Of a stretch of 64,000 nucleotides of DNA, positions 59,423-64,000 are shown one piece after another; within the stretch, counting starts at the first letter, position 1; every line of letters begins with the position of its first letter. The translations under genes and the position numbers were made by a program. The stretch is taken from positions 434,001 through 498,000 of the forward strand of contig NZ_JAKQZA010000003.1 in the NCBI RefSeq assembly GCF_023008165.1, given 5' to 3'. This DNA is from Kordiimonas laminariae (lineage in GTDB: Bacteria > Pseudomonadota > Alphaproteobacteria > Sphingomonadales > Kordiimonadaceae). Below the pieces are notes generated by a model. That model was given only the letters and a program-made list of their open reading frames with translations, did not search any database and had not been told where the DNA came from.

Positions 59423-59563
59423 ATGACTGATAATATTGATAATTACAATGAAAATCAGATTGAAGAAATCAACTCTGAAGATACTACAAGTGTAAGTGGT
59501 GGTTTAAGCTGGGAAGAAATTTGGAAGAATGTAGAAGAGACATTCAACGAATTGATAGCCTAA
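59423..59563 (+). CDS. double-glycine leader peptide precursor 2
   Basis: A 46-residue precursor with an acidic leader (Asp/Glu/Asn-rich) ending VSGG at residues 24-27, a textbook C39 cleavage site. The 19-residue mature part, LSWEEIWKNVEETFNELIA, would form an amphipathic helix with two tryptophans, like an unmodified membrane-active or signalling peptide. It has an ideal GGAGG ribosome binding site, seven bases before the ATG, and lies 56 bases after the exporter. It is too short for usual ORF calling. Confidence 0.82.
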   Translation: MTDNIDNYNENQIEEINSEDTTSVSGGLSWEEIWKNVEETFNELIA

Positions 59564-59625
59564 CAGTTCCTTGGAACTTTGGCACTGTAAGTCGAAATTT
59601 AACCCAATAAAACGGAGATAGTAAT

Positions 59626-59814
59626 ATGAGCATTACTACAGATAATCGCAATGACACCCAGATTCAGGAATTAACCATTGATGAAATCAATGAAGTTTCT
59701 GCTGGCTTAGGCATTAGATGCATTCGGGGGCTTTTAGAGGCTGTTGGCGCTATCGCGCTTATTGATGAATTTGCTGAAGGTTTCAAAGAAGGTTGGAACT
59801 CACCCTACGGATAA
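59626..59814 (+). CDS. double-glycine-type leader peptide precursor 3
   Basis: A 62-residue precursor. The leader (about 27 residues) has the pattern ELTIDEINEVSAG, which ends in Ala-Gly. The 35-residue mature part has a small-residue helix (GLLEAVGAIALI), one cysteine, and ends EGFKEGWNSPYG. A GGAGA site precedes the ATG. The FKEG motif recurs in two small membrane proteins downstream. It fits a class II bacteriocin-like peptide. Confidence 0.82.
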   Translation: MSITTDNRNDTQIQELTIDEINEVSAGLGIRCIRGLLEAVGAIALIDEFAEGFKEGWNSPYG

Positions 59815-59858
59815 ATACAACAATCATTTTAGTGTTAAATTCAAATGGAGATAAAGAC

Positions 59859-60008
59859 ATGATTAGAGAACTGAGTGATACAGAAGTAGCATTAGTAACT
59901 GGCGGCGGCATAATTCACGATGCTGGCAAATGGGTCGGCAGAGTTGCTAGGCACGCATATTATGATCTTGAAGAAAAAGCCCGCGCACTTGGCTTCTTTC
60001 TAGATTAA
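59859..60008 (+). CDS. double-glycine leader peptide precursor 4
   Basis: A 49-residue precursor. MIRELSDTEVALVTGG is the typical leader (RELxDxEVxxVxGG), with cleavage after Gly16. The mature part has 33 residues, positively charged in the middle (KWVGRVARHAYY) and amphipathic. The ATG at 59859 has a GGAGA site; an in-frame TTG at 59793 gives a longer form that lacks a sensible leader, so it was not used. It stands last of the four peptides. Confidence 0.85.
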   Translation: MIRELSDTEVALVTGGGIIHDAGKWVGRVARHAYYDLEEKARALGFFLD

Positions 60009-60071
60009 TCAATAATGTTAGGCGGTGTAATTCTATGCCGCCCAACCTTCTTACCATACAAGGGCAATTTT

Positions 60072-60740
60072 ATGAATAAGACGATTAATTCAAGTCCAAA
60101 TATTACATATTTTTCACTAAGCCAGTCGATCATAACTCTTTTTATTTCAGTTATGATTTCTTTCTTATGTGTTTTTGCAGCATTTATAATTTGGCCCGAT
60201 TTTCTTGAAACTAATGATGCATACTCTGGTGCACTGATTTTTTCTATTTTGATTATTACAGTTTCTTTGCTTCATTATAAAAAATTCAAAAGCGATACCC
60301 TCAAAGTAATGGGCATAACGAAAAAGCTTCCATATAGAGATATATTTACATATTCCTTAATCATTGTTATTTGCGCAGAAATTTTTTCCCAAATTTTTAT
60401 AAGTGATTTTGCCGTTAAATCTAATGAATCCATAGCTAAAACAGAACTATGGGAAGCAATAATATTTTCAGTGGTTTTAGCACCTATCGCGGAAGAATTT
60501 ATATTCCGGCAATTATTGTTTGTGCCTATGATTTCTAAAATTGGCGTGGTGCTGGCAACTATTTTAACTTCTTTAATATGGGCAAGTATTCATTATGACT
60601 ATCCAGTCATGGCGCAATTTAGCATTTTCGGGGCGGGTTTAGCTTATTCTTACTTGCGGGTAAAATACAAAAGCATTCTTGCACCTCTTATAGCCCATGC
60701 GGTTCATAATGGAATACAGATTTATCTGATATTCAGTTAA
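60072..60740 (+). CDS. CPBP-family membrane protease, possible immunity protein
   Basis: A 222-residue integral membrane protein with about six helices. It has the CPBP (Abi/CAAX) motifs: E141-E142-F-x-x-R146 in APIAEEFIFRQLL, H174 in LIWASIHYDY, and HAVHNG (H209, H212) near the end. CPBP proteins next to bacteriocin genes (as in plantaricin loci) are known or proposed to give immunity. The ATG at 60072 has an AAGGG ribosome binding site. It follows peptide 4 by 63 bases, before three tiny membrane proteins. Confidence 0.82.
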   Translation: MNKTINSSPNITYFSLSQSIITLFISVMISFLCVFAAFIIWPDFLETNDAYSGALIFSILIITVSLLHYKKFKSDTLKVMGITKKLPYRDIFTYSLIIVICAEIFSQIFISDFAVKSNESIAKTELWEAIIFSVVLAPIAEEFIFRQLLFVPMISKIGVVLATILTSLIWASIHYDYPVMAQFSIFGAGLAYSYLRVKYKSILAPLIAHAVHNGIQIYLIFS

Positions 60741-60966
60741 CCTATTCGCTAATGCAATTTCTCTCTTTCTTTTTTGCATGATGATCTGAATGCAAACCTT
60801 GCAAAGGCTTCAAGCGCCATTATAAAAATAACGATAACCAGAAGAGTAATACTTCGCGACCGCAGTTTTTAATCGTATTAACTGTGGTGCCAATTTGCAG
60901 TTATGTTTTTGGCAAAGATTTAGTACTCAAGCATAATTAAGTCTGACGCACTAAAGAGAACAGAAA

Positions 60967-61092
60967 ATGCTCCAAATGAACGCATACTTTAAAACCGGAT
61001 TACGCTTAGGCTTCAAGGAAGGGGTCTCTTTTGGTGTCTATATCGGGCTGGCTATCCTTGGACTCCTTTTAATTAAGAAATATTTTCTGTAA
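60967..61092 (+). CDS. small membrane protein 1 of the peptide locus
   Basis: A 41-residue protein with one hydrophobic helix (GVYIGLAILGLLLI) framed by a basic segment (LRLGFKEG) and a KKYFL tail. No leader or Gly-Gly site. A GAGAA stretch precedes the ATG. The segment GFKEG recurs in peptide 3 and the next small protein. It may be an immunity or accessory protein; its coding status rests on the reading frame and context. Confidence 0.5.
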   Translation: MLQMNAYFKTGLRLGFKEGVSFGVYIGLAILGLLLIKKYFL

Positions 61093-61198
61093 TTCATCTA
61101 TATGGAGATATAGCGAGTATTTCTTTGATGAAACGGACACACCTTTCAAATTAAGCAGCCCATATCTATCGAACACGACACTACAAAGGGTTAAGAAA

Positions 61199-61336
61199 GT
61201 GGCATTAAAAAATGATTTGATTGCCGATTTTAAAGAAGGTTTTCTGACCACAACTGTGAAACCTTGGCAGGTAACTGTTTTTATCGTCCTCGGGCTGACC
61301 TTAACCACTGCTTATATCTTACTGACCACTCAATAA
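61199..61336 (+). CDS. small membrane protein 2 of the peptide locus
   Basis: A 45-residue protein, GTG start (61199) with AAAGGG eight bases upstream. DFKEGFLTTTVKPWQ precedes a hydrophobic helix (VTVFIVLGLTLTTAYILL). The frame continues upstream without a stop but without a good start. The FKEG motif matches the previous gene and peptide 3. Function unknown; likely membrane-inserted. Confidence 0.5.
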   Translation: MALKNDLIADFKEGFLTTTVKPWQVTVFIVLGLTLTTAYILLTTQ

Positions 61337-61357
61337 GCTTTTCCGTCGGGCAATGTA

Positions 61358-61483
61358 ATGCAAAAAACTGAAATTAAACCGCACCACCTGATCGTTGCCA
61401 GTGCACTGGGGTTCATACTTTTACTTAGTTTTTCAGTAGGGTATGAATATGGCCACCATATAGGCCAAAGCCTGTTCCAATAA
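61358..61483 (+). CDS. small membrane protein 3 of the peptide locus
   Basis: A 41-residue protein with a single hydrophobic helix (LIVASALGFILLLSFSVGYEYG) and two histidine pairs (PHHLI and GHHIG). It lacks the FKEG motif but has a related GYEYG. It follows the previous small gene by 21 bases. Whether it is truly translated cannot be decided from sequence; context and length match the other two. Confidence 0.42.
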   Translation: MQKTEIKPHHLIVASALGFILLLSFSVGYEYGHHIGQSLFQ

Positions 61484-61576
61484 CTGCACCGCCATAAATA
61501 AAACAGCTATTCTGCTTGCATTCCTTCCGCCCCTGTTTTCATATTCCTTTTGGGAACAGGGAAGCTGGAGGGCTAT

Positions 61577-61882
61577 ATGCAATCACCTGAGGTGAAAGAA
61601 GAAACCACATCAAAAGATATCAGTGAACGATCAAACGATTACTGGAAAGCCAATATCGCCTTACTCCTTAAACTATTAGCGGTTTGGTTTGTTGTGTCCT
61701 TCGGTGCTGGCATTCTATTCGTTGATGAACTTAACACCATTGAACTCTTTGGAGTGAAGCTCGGGTTCTGGTTCGCACAGCAAGGTTCCATCTATGTCTT
61801 TGTAGCCCTGATATTTGTCTATACCTCCGCCATGCGGAAGCTTGACCGCAAATACGGCGTTGATGATGAGGGAGATGCCTGA
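61577..61882 (+). CDS. DUF4212 small subunit of sodium/substrate symporter
   Basis: A 101-residue protein with two hydrophobic helices that matches DUF4212 ([35 protein letters not shown] and [38 protein letters not shown]). DUF4212 proteins pair with a sodium:solute symporter subunit. The ATG at 61577 has GGAGGG before it; a TTG at 61550 in frame is too early. The stop overlaps the next start by one base (TGATG). Confidence 0.9.
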   Translation: MQSPEVKEETTSKDISERSNDYWKANIALLLKLLAVWFVVSFGAGILFVDELNTIELFGVKLGFWFAQQGSIYVFVALIFVYTSAMRKLDRKYGVDDEGDA

Positions 61883-63657
61883 TGGATGCTTCAACCCTCA
61901 CCTATATTTTCGTAGGCATCAGTTTTGCGCTTTATATCGGTATTGCCATCTGGTCCCGTGTTGGTTCCACAAAAGAGTTTTATGTGGCAGGCGGCGGTGT
62001 GCACCCTGTTGTGAACGGTATGGCCACCGCAGCTGACTGGATGAGCGCGGCCTCCTTTATCTCCATGGCGGGGCTTATTGCCTTCCTTGGGTATGATGGC
62101 TCCGTTTACCTGATGGGCTGGACAGGCGGCTATGTGCTGCTCGCACTCCTTCTTGCGCCTTATCTCAGAAAGTTCGGCAAATTCACCGTGCCTGATTTCA
62201 TTGGTGATCGGTACTATAGTGATGCTGCCCGTCTTGTGGCTGTTATCTGCCTTATCTTTATCAGCTTCACCTATGTAGCAGGGCAGATGCGCGGGGTAGG
62301 CATCGTGTTCTCTCGCTTCCTTGAAGTAGATATTGATCTCGGCGTGATCATCGGCATGGCTATTGTTTTCATGTATGCGGTACTCGGCGGCATGAAAGGT
62401 ATTACCTACACACAGGTAGCGCAGTACTGTGTGCTTATTTTCGCCTATACTGTTCCTGCCATTTTTATTTCCATGCTTATTACAGGCAACCCTGTGCCTC
62501 AGTTCGGGCTCGGTTCCGAAGTCACAGATGGTTCAGGCTTAACAGTGCTCGGAAAGCTGGATAGTGTGCTAACAGATTTAGGCTTCACCGCCTACACGGA
62601 AGGCACCAAATCCACTACCGATATCTTCGCAATTACCGCAGCCCTGATGGTGGGTACCGCAGGCCTGCCGCATGTGATCGTCCGTTTCTTCACGGTCCCC
62701 AAAGTGTCTGATGCTCGTAAATCAGCGGGGTGGGCGCTGGTATTTATTGCGATTCTCTATACCACTGCACCTGCCGTTGGTGCTTTCGCCCGCATCAATT
62801 TCATTAACGAAGTAAATGAAACAGCTTACGCGGAAACACCTCAGTGGTTCAAAAACTGGGAAGACCTTGGCCTTGTTGGTTGGACCGATAAAAACGGTGA
62901 CGGCAATATTCAATACCGCGCAGGCGCACCATTTGACGGCAAACCCACTTTTGATGGCGAAAAACGAGGCCCGAACGGTGAACGTGTTATAACCAATTCT
63001 GTTACCACAAGCGCTAACGAAGTATATGTTGACCGCGATATCATGGTGCTCGCAAATCCTGAAATTGCCAAACTACCAGACTGGGTGATCGCACTTGTAG
63101 CCGCTGGCAGTTTAGCTGCTGCCCTTTCCACCGCGGCAGGCCTTCTTCTAGTGATTTCTTCTGCTGTCAGCCATGACCTGATGAAGAAAACCTTCAAGCC
63201 TGAAATTACTGACAAGGAAGAACTTCTTTATGCTCGCATTGCCGCAGCCTGTGCCATCGGGGTGGCAGGGTATTTGGGCATCAACCCACCTGGGTTTGTC
63301 GCGCAAGTGGTGGCCTTCGCTTTTGGCCTTGCGGCTGCAAGCCTGTTTCCTGCAATCCTCATGGGTATTTTCTCACGCCGGATGAACAAGGAAGGCGCGA
63401 TTGCTGGCATGTTGGTGGGGCTTCTTTTCACCTTTGCTTATATCGTTTATTTCAAGTTCATCGCGCCAGAGGCAAACACAGCGGCAAACTGGTGGTTTGG
63501 TATATCACCTGAAGGTATTGGTTCTCTGGGTATGGTACTGAACTTCCTGGTAGCAACCGCCGTTTCAAAAGCCAGCAGTGCACCACCCGCTGAGGTGCAA
63601 GAGCTTGTGGATACTATTCGTATTCCTTCAGGCGCTGGTGCTGGGCACAAGCACTAA
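61882..63657 (+). CDS. sodium:solute symporter, ActP/VC_2705-type
   Basis: A 591-residue transporter with about thirteen hydrophobic helices of the SSS family. Motifs: [58 protein letters not shown], typical of acetate/monocarboxylate ActP-like or VC_2705 symporters. A large loop between helices contains [12 protein letters not shown], an EF-hand-like calcium site. It acts with the DUF4212 subunit. Substrate is probably a small organic acid or amino acid. Confidence 0.9.
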   Translation: MDASTLTYIFVGISFALYIGIAIWSRVGSTKEFYVAGGGVHPVVNGMATAADWMSAASFISMAGLIAFLGYDGSVYLMGWTGGYVLLALLLAPYLRKFGKFTVPDFIGDRYYSDAARLVAVICLIFISFTYVAGQMRGVGIVFSRFLEVDIDLGVIIGMAIVFMYAVLGGMKGITYTQVAQYCVLIFAYTVPAIFISMLITGNPVPQFGLGSEVTDGSGLTVLGKLDSVLTDLGFTAYTEGTKSTTDIFAITAALMVGTAGLPHVIVRFFTVPKVSDARKSAGWALVFIAILYTTAPAVGAFARINFINEVNETAYAETPQWFKNWEDLGLVGWTDKNGDGNIQYRAGAPFDGKPTFDGEKRGPNGERVITNSVTTSANEVYVDRDIMVLANPEIAKLPDWVIALVAAGSLAAALSTAAGLLLVISSAVSHDLMKKTFKPEITDKEELLYARIAAACAIGVAGYLGINPPGFVAQVVAFAFGLAAASLFPAILMGIFSRRMNKEGAIAGMLVGLLFTFAYIVYFKFIAPEANTAANWWFGISPEGIGSLGMVLNFLVATAVSKASSAPPAEVQELVDTIRIPSGAGAGHKH

Positions 63658-63668
63658 AAAAACAGAAA

Positions 63669-63700
63669 GGCGCATGGATAAGCAGTCATGCGCCTTTTTT
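63669..63700 (+). terminator. rho-independent terminator after the symporter
   Basis: Stem GGCGCATG (63669-63676) with CATGCGCC (63687-63694), ten-base loop, then six T residues. It abuts the stop codon of the convergent rsgA gene. Confidence 0.85.
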
Positions 63701-64000
63701 CTATGAACGTTGCTGTCCTTTTTTAGCTTTCACATGACGCCGCACCATTTTACTGAATTGACGGTCTCTGTGTCGCTGCTCTGATAAGGACGAAGTATTT
63801 CTCGCTTCTTCAAGAATAAGCTTCTGGTAATTTTTCAGGCGTCGAGGGTCAAGCTCTCCTGCTTCAAGGGCAGCTCTTACAGCACAGCCGGGCTCTTCCA
63901 CATGCGCGCAGTTCCTGAATTTACAGTGCTGGGCGATAGCTTCAATATCATCAAAAACTTCCGCAAGGGATGTACTTAGGTGCGCAACTTTCACCTCTCG
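63701..64000 (-). CDS. rsgA: RsgA (YjeQ) ribosome biogenesis GTPase, C-terminal part
   Basis: The C-terminal part (about 99 residues) of the 30S-maturation GTPase RsgA; the start lies beyond the window. The zinc motif is visible: C-x4-C-x-H-x5-C in HCKFRNCAHVEEPGC. The sequence REVKVAHLSTSLAEVFDDIEA in front and EAGELDPRRLKNYQKL after it match the family. It is one of the few housekeeping genes here. The terminal basic tail (RRHVKAKKGQQ) is usual for the family. Confidence 0.92.
   Translation of the reverse strand, partial: REVKVAHLSTSLAEVFDDIEAIAQHCKFRNCAHVEEPGCAVRAALEAGELDPRRLKNYQKLILEEARNTSSLSEQRHRDRQFSKMVRRHVKAKKGQQRS

Noticed and set aside
59793-59858. Longer N-terminus for peptide 4 starting at a TTG
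   Set aside because: It overlaps peptide 3, has no leader character, and the ATG at 59859 has a good ribosome binding site and a perfect leader.
60741-60966. Further small peptide genes between the CPBP gene and the first tiny membrane protein
   Set aside because: Only frames of about ten codons and no good ribosome binding sites were found; I see nothing in this stretch.
1-64000. CRISPR arrays, tRNA and rRNA genes
   Set aside because: No regularly spaced direct repeats and no cloverleaf or rRNA-like stretch were noticed on reading; a covariance search was not possible here.

Overview
The window reads as chromosome of a marine-type Gram-negative alphaproteobacterium, with base composition in the mid-40s %GC by eye. 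It has three large TonB-dependent receptors, ExbB/ExbD/TonB, many Sec signal peptides and lipoproteins, and an RsgA C-terminus of the short alphaproteobacterial kind. A Kordiimonadales-like origin is a guess from gene style and is not proven. No tRNA, rRNA or CRISPR array was seen.

Layout. 1-1.8 kb: the end of a Tn5053/Tn7-like transposition module (a probable TniB tail, then TniQ) facing an orphan HigA-type antitoxin. 1.85-5.1 kb: a membrane LytTR regulator, a periplasmic retropepsin-like protease and an acyltransferase. 5.1-13.4 kb: a minus-strand cell-envelope hydrolase operon (M23 peptidase, alpha/beta-hydrolase lipoprotein, a beta-lactamase-fold protein that has lost its catalytic lysine), a DUF2975/HTH pair, and a tautomerase-SDR-AhpD-like operon divergent from a LysR gene; a degenerate intergenic repeat is scattered here. 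13.4-20.3 kb: two small membrane proteins, then an ABC exporter whose permease is fused to a catalytically degenerate M1 peptidase domain, divergent from a second LysR gene.

20.4-32.5 kb: an iron/redox-type cluster. The plus strand carries DUF4198, an EF-hand protein, ExbB, two ExbD, an ApbE-DUF2271 fusion and a PepSY membrane protein. TonB and a heme/siderophore-type receptor converge on it. Next to it lies a serine hydrolase-response regulator-kinase operon. 32.6-39.9 kb: a NarL-type two-component system, an EF-hand/ClpP-like fusion, an RTX M10-type metalloprotease, an outer-membrane barrel and a di-heme peroxidase. One palindrome is shared by the two promoter regions of this block. 39.4-44.4 kb: a MarR regulator and its operator in front of receptor, aminopeptidase-like hydrolase and M14-like peptidase genes, a likely peptide or amide uptake operon. 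44.4-52.5 kb: a LacI-controlled beta-glucoside/beta-glucan locus (LacI, MFS symporter, receptor, GH3) with matching operators. 53-55.3 kb: a GlxA-type regulator divergent from an isochorismatase-fold hydrolase and a GST.

55.3-61.5 kb is the most interesting part. It is a compact peptide-secretion locus: HlyD-type adaptor, C39-peptidase ABC exporter, four small genes with double-glycine-type leaders (three not previously evident because of size or start choice), a CPBP-family membrane protease that may give immunity, and three tiny membrane proteins. No modification enzyme is present, so it looks like an unmodified class II bacteriocin/microcin or peptide-signal system in an alphaproteobacterium. 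The window closes with a DUF4212/sodium-solute symporter pair and the 3' end of rsgA.
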